Notes: generated by a model not told the origin, from the letters alone. Positions 25,947 to 36,850 are shown, counted from the first letter of the stretch. The stretch is DNA of 64,000 bases from Mesobacillus subterraneus (GCF_023715485.1 NZ_JAMBOF010000008.1:124001-188000), one strand, 5' to 3'. Made by a program: numbers and translations.

Positions 25947-27386
25947 ACCACACGGATTTGTTGCTACAACTTTCTGTCCATACGCCTGTGCGTTTGTCAT
26001 GTCGTTGGCATTGTCGATGAAGAAGATGCCTGGCTCTGCTGAGTATGTCGCACAGATATTGACCAGGTTCCATAATTCTTTTGCTTTGATTTTTCTGTAG
26101 GTACGTACTTTATAGCCAAGCTTTTCCCATTCACGTACGTCGCCTACCTTATGCCATTCTTCGTTATAAACCTTCATTGTCTCAGCATCATAGCTTTCAA
26201 CATCCGGGAAGCGAAGTTCATATTCAGCATCGTTTTCGACTGCATCCATAAAATCTTTAGTCAGTGTTACTGAGATATTTGCACCAGTAAGGAATTCTGA
26301 GTTGTGAACTGTATAAGTGCCGCCAGTAGCAAGCTTTTCTTCGGCTGATTTAATAATATCCGCGCTGAATCCACCGTAACCCGGGATGCTCTTGTAGTTA
26401 ACGATTCCCTGGTACATCGCTTCTTCCTGCAAAGTCATCGGTGTAAATTTCAACTTTTCTTTCGCCATTCTCTTGATTGATTCATCATTTGTGTTTTCAA
26501 TCAGGAAGCGTAGGATCCTTGGGTTTTGCATTTTTGAAATGATGAATTCTACAATGTCAGGATGCCAGTCAGAAAGCATGATCATCTGTGCGCCCCTTCT
26601 GGACCCGCCCTGCTCCACTAAATGCGTAAGCTTAGCAATGTCGTCTAACCATGAGACTGATCCGGATGATTTTCCGTTTACTCCTTTGGCTAGTGTGTTG
26701 CGAGGCCTTAGTGTGGAACCGTTCGTTCCTACCCCGCCGCCGCGGCTCATGATTTCCATAACCTGTTTGCGGTGTTCGGAGATTCCTTCGCGGGAATCTT
26801 TTACAAAAGGCATTACATAACAGTTGAAGTAGGTAACGTCTGTGTCAGCTCCTGCTCCGTATAAAACGCGGCCTGCAGGGATAAAGTTCAAGGATACAAG
26901 CTCCTGATAGAACTTTTCGAACCATTCCTGGCGCTTTTCCTCTGTCTTTTCAACTGCTGCAAGCCCGGTCGCATTACGTTTTGCGATTTGCTCGTAGAAT
27001 ACCTCCAGCGGCTTTTCGATGACGTCCAGTGACTTTGTGATCACGCCGGTTGCTGCTTCTTCCGGGTCATCCAGCACACCGCGGAATTCTTCGTCTACAA
27101 GCACTTTTGCTTTTTTGTTCTCCCAATCAATATCTTGTATGAATCCAAGTCCGCGCGCTGGGAATTTTGGATCCTCTTTGATAGTAAGGACGACGAAATC
27201 CCCATTTGATAGAGTGATTTTTTCAGTGTCTTTAAAAGTATAGCGGTCCAGCATGACTAATCGGGATACGCCTTTGTGGGTAAGTTTCATATCAGGTGTG
27301 ATGGGGTGAACCTGCGGGAACAACTTGATATCATTGTTCAGGCTATCAACATTCAGGCTCATTTTTTGTCCAAAAGTAACAGACAT
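25947..27386 (-). CDS. nrdJ: Adenosylcobalamin-dependent ribonucleotide reductase NrdJ, exon 1
   Basis: The first 480 codons. The N-terminal substrate and allosteric region includes FNCYVMPFVKDSREGISEHR, SRGGGVGTNGSTLRPRN, GSVSWLDDIAKLTHLVEQGG and RRGAQMIMLSDWHPDI, all typical of class II enzymes. It ends in ATNPCG, where C and the following E are active-site residues. Unspliced mRNA would add three codons and stop. AGAAGGAG lies 10 bases before the ATG. The enzyme makes deoxyribonucleotides independent of oxygen, using vitamin B12 coenzyme. Confidence 0.95.
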
Positions 27387-27708
27387 TTCTACAACTCCTT
27401 CTAAGGTTTTAATTCATATCTGTAGTATGTTACTAGAAGTATGTAATTCTAGCTGCATTCTTGAATTACCCTTACGTTATCATATCGAAACATCAAAAAT
27501 CAATATATAGTGTATTTTTTATTTTCGACAATACTATATATGGTGTTAAGGTCAAAAGAAATTTATTTTGTCAAAAATGAAATCTATTAAAAAAGAGAGA
27601 TAAAAAGAGAGAAAGACAGATTTCCTACAATTAAAGATAAAAATCAACAAATTTCGAAGGTTGCACTTTTACTAAGTCTAAAGGCCCCTTGAAAATACTG
27701 GATAAAAT
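27387..27708. other. nrdJ upstream region
   Basis: About 320 bp without a gene. It carries the tandem NrdR-like boxes and a candidate promoter described separately. I looked for a cobalamin riboswitch, whose conserved B12 box would be expected near such a gene, and do not see one. Confidence 0.45.
27498..27546. promoter_or_regulatory. Tandem NrdR-box-like sites overlapping the nrdJ promoter
   Basis: AATCAATATATAGTGT (27,498-27,513) and ATACTATATATGGTGT (27,531-27,546) match the palindromic NrdR consensus ACACTATATATAGTGT at 13 and 14 of 16 positions. Their starts are 33 bp apart, about three helical turns, as is usual for NrdR pairs. On the minus strand TTGTCG and TATATT, 18 bp apart, form a possible promoter that overlaps the first box, so repression by NrdR bound to (d)ATP is likely. 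Confidence 0.65.
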
Positions 27709-27741
27709 TAAAAAAAAAGCGGAATTCCGCTTTTTATTTTT
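27709..27741. terminator. Bidirectional terminator after lipM
   Basis: A run of nine A, the palindrome AAAAAGCGGAATTCCGCTTTTT, and a T run. It lies directly after the lipM stop codon and separates it from nrdJ regulation. Confidence 0.75.
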
Positions 27742-28578
27742 TTATCTCTTGAAATTCCATTCATCCGATTCATACTTATTTTTCGCCAGCGTATTTACAT
27801 ATTCTATTTCTTCATCACTTAACTGATATGGTTCCAAAATAATTCCAAGGCCATCCTCAAAGCCTGTCTTGAATGCTTCCTTCGCTTCATCGATGGATAT
27901 TTTCCGGCTGCTGATTTCGTTGATTGCGACAGCTTTTGATTTGAAAGCCCTCTGCATTCTTTCTTTGACCCGTTCATTAGGGTATTTAAACAAGCTGAAA
28001 AGTTTGTCCTCATCAAGATCCAGCAGGATCGACCCATGCTGAAGAATGACACCCTTTTGGCGTGTCTGGGCACTCCCGGCAACCTTGCGCCCCTCAACAA
28101 CAAGCTCATACCAGCTCGGAGCATCAAAGCATACCGCAGAGCGCGGGTTTTTTAGCGCGTCCTTTTCGGCAGAAGTTTTCGGCACAGCAAAATAGGCATC
28201 CAGTCCAAGCTTCTGGAACCCTTGTAAAATCCCTTCTGATATAACCCTGTAGGCTTCAGTAACTGTCTTTGGCATTTCAGGGTGCTCTTCGGTAACGATC
28301 ACACTGTATGTAAGTTCATGCTCGTGGAGTACACCCCTGCCTCCAGTCGGCCTGCGCACAAATCCAAGACCGTGCTCCTTTACGGCATCCATGTCTATTT
28401 CTCTTTCGATATTTTGAAAATAACCTACTGAGAGGGAAGGCGGGTTCCATCCATAAAAACGAATTACTGGTGGAATCTTCCCAGCTCCATGCCAATCAAG
28501 GAGTGCCTCATCAAGTGCCATATTAAAAGAAGGAGAGTTGTCTCCTGAATCAATAAATCTCCATACCTCTTTTTTCAT
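27742..28578 (-). CDS. lipM: Octanoyl-[acyl carrier protein]:protein N-octanoyltransferase LipM
   Basis: A 278-residue cofactor transferase of the biotin/lipoate ligase fold. [19 protein letters not shown] is the substrate loop, [18 protein letters not shown] carries the catalytic cysteine, and [19 protein letters not shown] the conserved lysine. LipM moves octanoate from ACP to GcvH, the first step in lipoylation in Bacillus, which fits its place beside the gcv operon (yqhM in B. subtilis). Confidence 0.94.
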   Translation of the reverse strand: MKKEVWRFIDSGDNSPSFNMALDEALLDWHGAGKIPPVIRFYGWNPPSLSVGYFQNIEREIDMDAVKEHGLGFVRRPTGGRGVLHEHELTYSVIVTEEHPEMPKTVTEAYRVISEGILQGFQKLGLDAYFAVPKTSAEKDALKNPRSAVCFDAPSWYELVVEGRKVAGSAQTRQKGVILQHGSILLDLDEDKLFSLFKYPNERVKERMQRAFKSKAVAINEISSRKISIDEAKEAFKTGFEDGLGIILEPYQLSDEEIEYVNTLAKNKYESDEWNFKR

Positions 28579-28750
28579 ACGATTACCCCATTTTCAAATA
28601 TTTACGGTTAAGATTTTTTTAGTCTATCAAAATAATATTCAAAAGCAAAGCAGCTTGTTTTAAAGAAATTTGCTAAATTCCTTTGCTCTCAGGTCAGATG
28701 ACTTATATAATTATAAGTGGCTCAGCTAAGCTTGAAAGGAGAAATATGTT

Positions 28751-29131
28751 TTGGATACACTTATTTTTTTAATCGTCCTCACTGTTGCGGTAATTCTCTA
28801 CTCTGTTTTCATGTATTTCTATCAAAAGAAAATCGTGAAAACATTGACGGAAGAAGAGTTTAAGAGCGGCTATCGCAAAGCTCAATTGATTGATGTCCGT
28901 GAACCAAATGAATTTTCCGGCGGACACATTCTCGGTGCAAGAAATATTCCACTTACCCAACTGAAGTCACGTTTGAAGGAAGTCAGACCGGACAAGCCAG
29001 TCTATCTTTATTGCCAGAGCGGATCCCGCAGCGGCCGTGCTGCACAGCTGCTTTATAAAAAAGGCTATAAGGATCTGCACCACCTTCAAGGCGGATTTAA
29101 AAAATGGGGCGGCAAAGTCAAGGCTAAATAA
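28751..29131 (+). CDS. yqhL: Membrane-anchored rhodanese YqhL (TTG start)
   Basis: A 126-residue protein with one N-terminal membrane helix (residues 3-20) and a rhodanese domain with LIDVREPNEFSGGHILGARN and active loop CQSGSRSGRA. Sulphurtransferase of unknown acceptor. AAAGGAG lies 9 bases before TTG at 28,751; the ATG at 28,746 is in another frame. Order lipM-yqhL-gcv matches B. subtilis. Confidence 0.9.
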   Translation: MDTLIFLIVLTVAVILYSVFMYFYQKKIVKTLTEEEFKSGYRKAQLIDVREPNEFSGGHILGARNIPLTQLKSRLKEVRPDKPVYLYCQSGSRSGRAAQLLYKKGYKDLHHLQGGFKKWGGKVKAK

Positions 29132-29150
29132 GCGAACTTCCCATAAAATT

Positions 29151-29178
29151 ACCCCTCAGCTAGATGGCTGAGGGGTTT
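29151..29178. terminator. Terminator between yqhL and the convergent membrane protein gene
   Basis: CCCCTCAGC and GCTGAGGGG form a 9-bp perfect stem with a six-base loop, followed by TTTAGCTTTTC in the plus direction. Confidence 0.75.
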
Positions 29179-29725
29179 AGCTTTTCTTCGATGTAAAAAC
29201 AGCACTCCCCCACATCGTCAGACCTGAAAGGAGAACGATTAAATACACATTGAAAAAGATTGTATTAGTATATTGATTCAGCCAGGGAAAACGATAAATT
29301 CTTGAATCCGGATTCTTGGGCCCTCCTCCAAGCAAGGATATCAGTTCTGAACTATCCTGCCAGATACGTGCAAGTGAAAAGATAATGATTAATGGCAAAA
29401 TGATAGACAGCAATAACTTCCATCTTCTGTTTATTACTTCCTTGAAAAATAAGAAAAAGGCTGTAAGGTAGAGTGTTAGCACCATTATAAAGGGAATGAT
29501 TAATAGCAGAGCCAAGTTCCCATTTCCTGAAATGGTTTGTGGGTCAATTGTCAAAACATCAATCCCAATCACAATTAATAAACTTAAAACTGCGAGACCA
29601 GTTAAATTAGCCACCTTGTAAGCACAGGATATCTCCTTATTTGTAAATACCTTCAGTATGTAGCGGAAAGGTACAATCAGCAGAAAAAAACACATTACAA
29701 TAAGCAATACAATAGAAAAATCCAT
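29177..29725 (-). CDS. Hypothetical multi-pass membrane protein
   Basis: A 182-residue protein with about five membrane helices (residues 3-23, 38-60, 73-95, 105-122, 155-175). AAGGGGAAC precedes the ATG. I do not recognise a family, and no counterpart is known to me in this place in B. subtilis. It is convergent with yqhL and followed upstream by a gap before gcvPB. Function unknown. Confidence 0.7.
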   Translation of the reverse strand: MDFSIVLLIVMCFFLLIVPFRYILKVFTNKEISCAYKVANLTGLAVLSLLIVIGIDVLTIDPQTISGNGNLALLLIIPFIMVLTLYLTAFFLFFKEVINRRWKLLLSIILPLIIIFSLARIWQDSSELISLLGGGPKNPDSRIYRFPWLNQYTNTIFFNVYLIVLLSGLTMWGSAVFTSKKS

Positions 29726-29851
29726 CTAAGTTCCCCTTTAATTTCTTATTCCTGCCTAATATTCTGCGTCACCTGCCTTCTATCCTTCTATAACACGGTT
29801 AAACCTCACGATTTCTTTCAAAATCACTTAAATCTAAATCTACCCAGATAT

Positions 29852-29882
29852 AAAAAAAGTCCTGCCGAAACGACAGGACTTC
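29852..29882 (-). terminator. Terminator of the gcv operon
   Basis: On the minus strand AAGTCCTG(T)CG and CG(G)CAGGACTT pair around TTT and are followed by seven T, directly after the gcvPB stop. Confidence 0.8.
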
Positions 29883-29888
29883 AAAAAC

Positions 29889-31352
29889 TTATTCAGCTTT
29901 TTGGTAGCGCAGGATAGGCTTCCTCGCTGCTGTTGTTTCATCCAGACGGCCTACAACTGTAGAGTGCGGCGCTTCCTGGACGATTTCCGGATTCTCTTCT
30001 GCTTCCTTGGCGATTTGAATCATCGCATCGATGAAGGCATCAAGAGTTTCCTTTGATTCTGTTTCTGTTGGCTCGATCATGATTGCCTCTTCCACATTCA
30101 ATGGGAAGTAGATTGTCGGCGGGTGATAGCCGAAATCAAGCAGACGTTTGGCAATATCTAAAGTACGGACGCCAAGCTTCTTTTGGCGCTTGCCGCTGAG
30201 GACGAATTCGTGCTTGCAGTGCCTGTTGAATGGAAGGTCATAATGCTCTGCAAGCCTTCTCATCATATAGTTCGCATTCAGCACAGCATACTCCGTAACA
30301 GCTTTCAAGCCGTCTGGACCCATTGTGCGGATGTAAGTGTATGCACGGACATTGATGCCGAAGTTGCCGTAGAATGGCTTAACCCTTCCAATGGACTGCG
30401 GACGGTCGTAATCGAATTTATATACGCCATCCTGTTTCGTAACGATTGGCTTCGGCAGGAATGGGATCAGGTCAGCCTTGACGCCTACTGGGCCAGATCC
30501 TGGACCGCCGCCGCCGTGTGGGCCTGTGAAAGTCTTATGAAGGTTCAAGTGAACAACATCAAAGCCCATGTCGCCAGGACGTGCCTTGGACATTACAGCG
30601 TTCAGGTTCGCTCCATCATAATAAAGCTTACCGCCAGCACTGTGGACGATTTCTGCCATTTCAAGAATGTTTTCTTCGAATAGACCAAGCGTGTTCGGGT
30701 TCGTCAGCATCAATGCAGCTGTATCTTCTCCGACAACCTTTCTTAGATCCTCTAAATCTACGAGTCCATTTTCATCTGATTTTACCGTGATGGTTTCAAA
30801 ACCCGCTACTGTTGCTGAGGCAGGATTCGTGCCGTGAGCAGAGTCAGGAACGATAACCTTTGTCCGCTTATCATCGCCATTTGCTTCATGGTAAGCACGG
30901 ATCATCATCAATCCAGTCCACTCACCATGGGCTCCGGCTGCCGGCTGAAGAGTCACCTCATCCATGCCTGTGATTTCGATCAAGTGCTCCTGCAGGTCAT
31001 ACAACAATTCAAGTGCACCCTGGACTGAACTCTCGTCCTGTAACGGATGCAAGTGAGCAAAGCCGTTGAAGCGGGCAACGTTTTCATTCATTTTAGGATT
31101 GTATTTCATTGTGCACGATCCTAACGGATAGAAACCAGAGTCAACTCCGTGGTTGCGCTTGGAAAGTGCAGTATAATGGCGCATGATATCAAGCTCGGAT
31201 GCCTCAGGAAGCTCGGGTTCTTCTTCGCGCAGGAAACCTTCAGGCAAAAGCTCAGACAAGTTTACTTCCGGAACATCCATTTCTGGCAGGCTGTGGCCGA
31301 CACGGCCTGGTGTGCTTAATTCAAAAATGAGTGGCTGATCTTCCTTATGCAT
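29889..31352 (-). CDS. gcvPB: Glycine dehydrogenase (decarboxylating) subunit 2
   Basis: A 487-residue PLP-binding beta subunit of the glycine cleavage P-protein. [20 protein letters not shown] contains the lysine that binds PLP, and [20 protein letters not shown] is a family signature. It decarboxylates glycine and passes aminomethyl to lipoyl-GcvH. It overlaps the gcvPA stop by 8 bp and is the last gene of gcvT-gcvPA-gcvPB. Confidence 0.97.
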   Translation of the reverse strand: MHKEDQPLIFELSTPGRVGHSLPEMDVPEVNLSELLPEGFLREEEPELPEASELDIMRHYTALSKRNHGVDSGFYPLGSCTMKYNPKMNENVARFNGFAHLHPLQDESSVQGALELLYDLQEHLIEITGMDEVTLQPAAGAHGEWTGLMMIRAYHEANGDDKRTKVIVPDSAHGTNPASATVAGFETITVKSDENGLVDLEDLRKVVGEDTAALMLTNPNTLGLFEENILEMAEIVHSAGGKLYYDGANLNAVMSKARPGDMGFDVVHLNLHKTFTGPHGGGGPGSGPVGVKADLIPFLPKPIVTKQDGVYKFDYDRPQSIGRVKPFYGNFGINVRAYTYIRTMGPDGLKAVTEYAVLNANYMMRRLAEHYDLPFNRHCKHEFVLSGKRQKKLGVRTLDIAKRLLDFGYHPPTIYFPLNVEEAIMIEPTETESKETLDAFIDAMIQIAKEAEENPEIVQEAPHSTVVGRLDETTAARKPILRYQKAE

Positions 31353-32691
31353 TGATATCCCCCATTTCTTTTACGAAAGTATCTATTTCTTCTTTCGTTC
31401 TAAGTTCAGTTACTGCAACAAGCATGTGATTCTCCAGTCCAGGATAATCGCGGCCAAGGTCATAGCCGCCAATAATGCCTTTATTGAGAAGCTGCTGATT
31501 GACTTCCTTGACAGGTTTATTAAGCCTCACTACGAACTCATTGAAGGAATGGCCATCAAAAGCGATTTCGAAGCCATTTTCTTTAAATGTTTTTTTCGCA
31601 TAATGGGCTTTCTGGATATTAGCAAGCGCCATTTCACGAACACCCTTTTTCCCAATCGCCGTCATTGCAACAGATGCAGCAAGTGCATTCAAAGCCTGGT
31701 TGGAACAAATATTGGAAGTGGCCTTGTCGCGACGGATATGCTGCTCCCTCGCCTGAAGCGTCAGAACAAATCCGCGACGTCCCTGGTCATCCTTCGTCTG
31801 GCCGACAAGTCTTCCTGGAACCTTTCTCATAAGCTTTCCAGTAACGGAGAAATATCCACAGTGCGGTCCGCCGAATGCTGTCGGGATCCCGAAAGGCTGC
31901 GCATCTCCTGCAACGATATCCGCACCAAATTTCCCTGGAGGTGTTAGTGCTCCAAGTGCTAGCGGGTTGCTGGAAACCACAAATAAAGATTTGTTATTAT
32001 GGGTGATTTCCTCGATTTCCTTCATGGATTCGATGCGTCCAAAGAAGTTAGGATACTGGACGATTACAGCTGCGACTTCTTCGCTAGCCATATCTTTTAA
32101 AGCATCAAGGTCAGTCACGCCATCCTTGTGAGGAACTTCGACGACATCAATGTACTGGCCTTTTGCGTAAGTTTTAACAACATCTTTATATTCCGGATGG
32201 ACAGCGCTTGAGATCAATACCTTCTTGCGCTTTGTATGGCCAGCGCTCAGCATAGCAGCTTCTGCCAATGCAGTACCGCCGTCATACATCGATGAGTTCG
32301 CTACTTCCATTCCAGTCAGTTCACAGATCATTGTCTGGAATTCAAAGATCGCCTGAAGCTCACCCTGGGAAATTTCCGGCTGATAAGGAGTATACGCAGT
32401 GTAAAATTCTGAACGTGACAGAACATGGTCTACAATGACCGGAATGTAATGGTCATATACACCGGCACCGATAAAAGAAGAGTACATTTTCAAGTCAGCA
32501 TTTTTTGCAGCCATTTGCGCCAGTTCTTTCATAAGCGCTGTCTCAGGCTTGGCTTTTTTGATATTGTATTCCCCGGCAAAACGGACTTTTTCAGGAATAT
32601 CGCTGAACAGTTCGTCAATTGATGAAACGCCGATGCTTTCCAACATTGCGTTTTTATCACTTTCAGTCAGCGGTAAATAGCGATGCTTCAT
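31345..32691 (-). CDS. gcvPA: Glycine dehydrogenase (decarboxylating) subunit 1
   Basis: A 448-residue alpha subunit of the P-protein. [20 protein letters not shown] at the start, [19 protein letters not shown] and [19 protein letters not shown] are typical. It forms the heterotetramer with GcvPB. It lies 22 bp after gcvT and overlaps gcvPB. Confidence 0.97.
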   Translation of the reverse strand: MKHRYLPLTESDKNAMLESIGVSSIDELFSDIPEKVRFAGEYNIKKAKPETALMKELAQMAAKNADLKMYSSFIGAGVYDHYIPVIVDHVLSRSEFYTAYTPYQPEISQGELQAIFEFQTMICELTGMEVANSSMYDGGTALAEAAMLSAGHTKRKKVLISSAVHPEYKDVVKTYAKGQYIDVVEVPHKDGVTDLDALKDMASEEVAAVIVQYPNFFGRIESMKEIEEITHNNKSLFVVSSNPLALGALTPPGKFGADIVAGDAQPFGIPTAFGGPHCGYFSVTGKLMRKVPGRLVGQTKDDQGRRGFVLTLQAREQHIRRDKATSNICSNQALNALAASVAMTAIGKKGVREMALANIQKAHYAKKTFKENGFEIAFDGHSFNEFVVRLNKPVKEVNQQLLNKGIIGGYDLGRDYPGLENHMLVAVTELRTKEEIDTFVKEMGDINA

Positions 32692-32713
32692 AACTTTTTC
32701 CCCTCTCCGGCTT

Positions 32714-33820
32714 TTATTTTTTCTCTCTTTTATAAAAAGGTGTAGCTGAAACGGCAGCTTTTAAACGCTTTCCGCGGATTTCAACTTCCACTTCATTACC
32801 TAAATCAGTTTCCTTGGCATCGATGAGCGCAAGACCGATATTTTTCTTCAATGATGGAGATTGAGTGCCGGTAGTTACTTCACCGATTTTGACGTCTCCT
32901 TTGTAAACAGGATAGCCATGGCGCGGAATTCCGCGGTCAATCATTTCAATCCCGACTAGCTTTCTTGGCAGGCCATTTTCCTTCTGCTGCTTAAGCGCTG
33001 CTTTGCCGATGAATTCTTCTTCTTTATTCAACTTCACCGCAAAGCCAATGCCAGCTTCAAGCGGGCTTATTTCATGAGACAGCTCCTGGCCATATAAAGC
33101 CAGATTCGCTTCAAAGCGCAATGTATCCCTTGCACCTAAACCACATGGAATCACGCCTTCTTCTTTGCCTGCTTCCAGGATTTCCTTCCAAAGGCTGACG
33201 GCATCTTCGGCATTGCAGTAAATTTCAAAGCCGTCTTCACCTGTATAACCCGTTCTTGATACAAGAGCTTTCTTTCCATTCAGATCAACTTGTTCGCTGA
33301 ATTTGAAAAAGCCAATCGTGCTCAGGTCATGATCCTTTACTAGCTTTTGAAGCACATCTTCAGCAGCCGGACCTTGCAGGGCTAGCTGGGCCATGCCTTC
33401 AGAAAGGTTCTCAATTTGGACATCACCCTCCAGATGGTCCTGCAGCCATTCGAAATCCTTTTCGATATTGGACGCATTGACGACAAGCAAGTAGTGGTCA
33501 TCTTCAAGCTTATAAACGAGCAAATCGTCGACAGTGCCGCCATTTTCGTAGCACATGGCTGTGTATTGAGCACCGCCGTTTTTAAGTTTTGAAACATCAT
33601 TTGTCATCATTTTTTGTAAATAGGCCAGACTATCGGGGCCTTTCACTTCGACTTCACCCATGTGGGAAACATCGAATAAGCCTGCTTTCGTTCTTACAGC
33701 TTCGTGTTCTTCTTTTATACTTGAAAACTGGACAGGAAGATCCCAGCCTCCAAAATCGATTGTTTTACCACCGTATTCCTTATACACTTCAAAAAGCGGT
33801 GTTCGTTTTAATTCAGTCAT
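32714..33820 (-). CDS. gcvT: Glycine cleavage system T protein (aminomethyltransferase)
   Basis: A 368-residue tetrahydrofolate-dependent aminomethyltransferase. [33 protein letters not shown] and [15 protein letters not shown] are present, the latter with the conserved folate-binding residues. First gene of the operon, immediately downstream of the glycine riboswitch. Confidence 0.97.
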   Translation of the reverse strand: MTELKRTPLFEVYKEYGGKTIDFGGWDLPVQFSSIKEEHEAVRTKAGLFDVSHMGEVEVKGPDSLAYLQKMMTNDVSKLKNGGAQYTAMCYENGGTVDDLLVYKLEDDHYLLVVNASNIEKDFEWLQDHLEGDVQIENLSEGMAQLALQGPAAEDVLQKLVKDHDLSTIGFFKFSEQVDLNGKKALVSRTGYTGEDGFEIYCNAEDAVSLWKEILEAGKEEGVIPCGLGARDTLRFEANLALYGQELSHEISPLEAGIGFAVKLNKEEEFIGKAALKQQKENGLPRKLVGIEMIDRGIPRHGYPVYKGDVKIGEVTTGTQSPSLKKNIGLALIDAKETDLGNEVEVEIRGKRLKAAVSATPFYKREKK

Positions 33821-33924
33821 TATGTATCCCCCTTCGTCCTGTGCCTAACTAATCAGCAAACAGCCCCTGAAATATCAGCCAGCAGCGGTACTCATCCGAC
33901 CTCGCAGCCCAATAGCCGCAGGAG

Positions 33925-34130
33925 ACAAAAAAGGACAGAGCACCCCCTCTAAAATTCGAGAGGGTCTCTGTCCTTTCACCTGAAAGTTTACCTTTAAAGG
34001 CTTTCCCCTTTGGTGGCTTCCGCTAAAGAAAGCGCTCTCCAGAGATGCGTCAAACAAGAGTTCTTTTGCCTGAGAGATTCACAAAGATTGCTTGCTCCTT
34101 CGGCGCTACCAGGGTAGTCTCTCCCCTTGC
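33925..34130 (-). promoter_or_regulatory. Tandem glycine riboswitch with terminator platform
   Basis: Minus strand. Aptamer 1 starts GGGGAGAGACTACC (34,117-34,126 core) with GCGCCGAAGGAGCAAGC and AATCTCTCAGGCAAAAG. Aptamer 2 runs from CTCTGGAGAGC through GCCACCAAAGGGGAAAGCC to CTTTCAGGTGAAAGGACAGAG. A terminator (33,925-33,973; GGACAGAG pairing with CTCTGTCC, inner stem CCCTCT/AGAGGG, then six T) follows and shares sequence with the end of aptamer 2, so glycine binding should prevent termination. A weak promoter (TTTAGC, 17 bp, TTATAT) lies just upstream. Confidence 0.93.
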
Positions 34131-34309
34131 TGTCATCCGCATTTATATAATTTTCCAAATTGGGCATGCTAAACCTTATTACACATGGCTGCAAACTGAT
34201 TTTTTAAGACTTTAAAGTGACAAATTTCAAAACATTCAAATCTATCTTCATCCTACCATTAGACAGCCGGGTTCGGCAATACATTTATATTTTAAAAGAG
34301 GTGTGTAAA

Positions 34310-35998
34310 ATGACCGTGCAAATTAACTTTGATTCTTCCTGGCAGGACGAAATGGTTGAACGAATCGAGCATGACGGACCATGGGGAAACTGGGAACTGT
34401 TCAAGCTTGCTATTGAAATAGAAAAACATACCATAATCCCAGAATTCGAAGGACTTCAGGCGCCAGTCCACCTGCCTGAACTGACCCCGCTTCCACATCA
34501 GCTTGAAGTAGCAAAACAGGTTGTCGAAAACATGAACGGCAAAGCAATCCTTGCAGATGAAGTAGGCTTGGGCAAGACAATAGAAGCTGGTCTTGTCTTA
34601 AAAGAATACATGATCAGGGGGCTTGTAAGAAAGGTGTTGATTCTCGTCCCTGCCTCGCTAGTATCACAGTGGGCAATGGAATTGAACACGAAATTCCATA
34701 TCCCTGCTGTCGCCCAAAAGAAAAGCTATGTTTGGGAGCAATGCGATGTTGTGGTTTCTTCCATTGACACAGCCAAGCGAGCTCCACACCGGGACATCAT
34801 TAATAATTTAAATTATGACCTTATCATCATCGATGAAGCTCATAAATTGAAAAATAACAAAACAAAAAACTATGAATTTGTCCAAAACCTGAAGAAAAGG
34901 TTCTGCCTGCTGCTGACAGCGACGCCGATCCAAAACAGAATCGAAGAAATCTTCAATCTCGTTTCACTCCTGAAACCAGGCCACTTAGGCAGTGAAACCG
35001 CTTTTTTTGAGAAATATAAAAAGGATTCACGATCTGTTAATGATGATCAACACTTAAGGGAATTAGTGAATAAAGTTATGATCCGCAACAGGCGTGCAGA
35101 TACAGGAATTGAATGGACCAAGCGGCATGTCGAGACGATTGCGATTGAATTTTCCAAGGAAGAACGCGCCTTGTATGACTCCATCCTCTCATTGAGAGAT
35201 TCAGAAGGAGGACTTTCTTCAAGCCAGTTTTCACTGATGACTTTGCAGCGGGAGGCATGCAGCAGCAGGGAAGCTGTTTTTTATACTTTAAAGAATATGC
35301 TCCAAAGGCAGGATAACCCTTCAATAGCCTTCCAGGATATCATCGGCCAGCTGATTAAGAGAGTCGAGGCGGTCACGAAGAACTCGAAAGCAGAAAAAGC
35401 ATTGGAATTGATTAAACAGATAAACGACAAGGTCATCATTTTTACCGAATACAGAGCCACCCAGCTTTATCTCCAATGGTTCCTAAAGCAACACGGGATC
35501 ACCTCTGTCCCTTTCCGAGGCGGCTTCAAGCGTGGCAAAAAGGATTGGATGAGGGAGCTTTTCCAGAAAAATGTCCAGGTACTCATAGCAACCGAAGCTG
35601 GAGGCGAAGGCATTAACCTGCAATTTTGCAGCTACATCATTAATTTCGACCTGCCATGGAATCCGATGAGGCTGGAACAAAGGATTGGAAGGATCCATCG
35701 CCTCGGACAGGAAAAAGACGTGAAAATTTATAATTTCGCGACGAAAGATACTGTTGAAGAGCATGTCCTTAAGCTTCTTTACGAAAAAATTCATCTGTTC
35801 GAAAAAGTTATCGGAGAACTGGATGATATTCTGACAAAATTGGAATTTGGCAATATCGAAGACCATTTGATTGATATATTTGGCAAGTCTTCTTCTGAAG
35901 GTGAAATGAAAATCAAGATGGAAAACCTGACCTCTATGATCCAGTTCGCAGAAGAAATGAAGGAGGGAAACACGCGTGCAGCAACAGGAAATCCATAA
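34310..35998 (+). CDS. yqhH: SNF2-family ATP-dependent helicase YqhH
   Basis: A 562-residue SWI2/SNF2 ATPase. Motif I is LADEVGLGKTIEAG, motif II IIIDEAHKLKN, motif III LLTATPIQN, motif V EAGGEGINLQ and motif VI QRIGRIHRLGQ. It remodels nucleic acid-protein complexes, possibly RNA polymerase. The ATG at 34,310 follows AGAGGTG; the frame is open further upstream without a start that is supported. It overlaps yqhG by 23 bp. Confidence 0.92.
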   Translation: MTVQINFDSSWQDEMVERIEHDGPWGNWELFKLAIEIEKHTIIPEFEGLQAPVHLPELTPLPHQLEVAKQVVENMNGKAILADEVGLGKTIEAGLVLKEYMIRGLVRKVLILVPASLVSQWAMELNTKFHIPAVAQKKSYVWEQCDVVVSSIDTAKRAPHRDIINNLNYDLIIIDEAHKLKNNKTKNYEFVQNLKKRFCLLLTATPIQNRIEEIFNLVSLLKPGHLGSETAFFEKYKKDSRSVNDDQHLRELVNKVMIRNRRADTGIEWTKRHVETIAIEFSKEERALYDSILSLRDSEGGLSSSQFSLMTLQREACSSREAVFYTLKNMLQRQDNPSIAFQDIIGQLIKRVEAVTKNSKAEKALELIKQINDKVIIFTEYRATQLYLQWFLKQHGITSVPFRGGFKRGKKDWMRELFQKNVQVLIATEAGGEGINLQFCSYIINFDLPWNPMRLEQRIGRIHRLGQEKDVKIYNFATKDTVEEHVLKLLYEKIHLFEKVIGELDDILTKLEFGNIEDHLIDIFGKSSSEGEMKIKMENLTSMIQFAEEMKEGNTRAATGNP

Positions 35999-36764
35999 TT
36001 TTCTCGAGAGATATTTCACTGCCAATCACTGTGACCTGCTGGAAAATAACCAAGGTTATATGACTGTCCAGCTGACCGTGGAATTGGATAAGGAGCTGAT
36101 GAATCGTCCGTTTTACTGGCACTATCTTGAGAAGACGGGCGGCGTTCCGAATCCAATGAAGCTGACCTTCATTACAAATAAAAAGCAGGCACCTGACCAT
36201 ATAAAAGGCGAGGTCATTCACTTTGGCTCACCACGGCTGCATCAGATTTTTCAATCAACAAAAAATCTGGCCGGCTTTATCAGGCTATATGAGAATAATA
36301 ATTTCGGGCTACAGACTCCGTTGATTCCTTGGATTGGACTGAATATGAAAATTTCCTACCAATGCGACAGGAAACGGGATGTCTACCAGTCGATTGGCCT
36401 GCAGCTGATCAATGGAAGGATGGTAGAAGACTTCCACGATAAGCTTTTAAGTCTGCCGATGAGGTCAAAAATACCAGACTATGCCTATACCCTTTCACCG
36501 CTTATTAAGCCGAGAAGCGGTTTGAACAGGATCCAATCCTACTTGACCAATAGAATCGAACTGGAAGACCACTCGTGGGCTGATGAAGCAAGAATGCGCT
36601 GGAAAAAAGATCTGGATTTACTTCACCATTTCTATGAAGATGAAGAAGAAATATCCGAAAGCTTTGAAACTGAAAAAATCGCATTGCAGGAACAATACGA
36701 ACCAAAAGTCAATATATCAATCGTAAATGGCGGATTATTTTATCTGACAGAAAAGGCGTTATAA
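35976..36764 (+). CDS. yqhG: YqhG family protein (GTG start)
   Basis: A 262-residue soluble protein conserved in Bacillus after yqhH; function unknown. AAGGAGGG lies 8 bases before a GTG at 35,976, inside the yqhH end, so translation is probably coupled. The segment FGLQTPLIPWIGLNMKISYQ is the best conserved part as I recall the family. In B. subtilis sinI-sinR follow; they are not present here. Confidence 0.88.
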   Translation: MQQQEIHNFLERYFTANHCDLLENNQGYMTVQLTVELDKELMNRPFYWHYLEKTGGVPNPMKLTFITNKKQAPDHIKGEVIHFGSPRLHQIFQSTKNLAGFIRLYENNNFGLQTPLIPWIGLNMKISYQCDRKRDVYQSIGLQLINGRMVEDFHDKLLSLPMRSKIPDYAYTLSPLIKPRSGLNRIQSYLTNRIELEDHSWADEARMRWKKDLDLLHHFYEDEEEISESFETEKIALQEQYEPKVNISIVNGGLFYLTEKAL

Positions 36765-36767
36765 CTA

Positions 36768-36850
36768 AGAAAAGCGCAAGCGCCTTGTTCAGCCCCGACA
36801 AGCGCTGGAGCTGGACATTTCTCGAAGTGAAATTTTATACTTTCTTATCT
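36768..36850. repeat. Dispersed intergenic repeat, short form
   Basis: AAGAAAAGCGCAAGCGCCTT, CAGCCCCGACAAGCGCTGGA and CTGGACATTTCTCGAAGTG run without interruption. The same element with a 73-bp insert is at 10,630-10,780. It lies in the place that sinI-sinR occupies in B. subtilis. Confidence 0.75.

Noticed and set aside
25858-25957. Frameshift or pseudogene explanation for split nrdJ
   Set aside because: Both parts are complete up to the exact junction and the group I pairings and splice rules are met.
27387-27708. Cobalamin riboswitch upstream of the B12-dependent nrdJ
   Set aside because: No B12-box-like conserved core or pseudoknot sequence visible; NrdR-type boxes explain regulation better.
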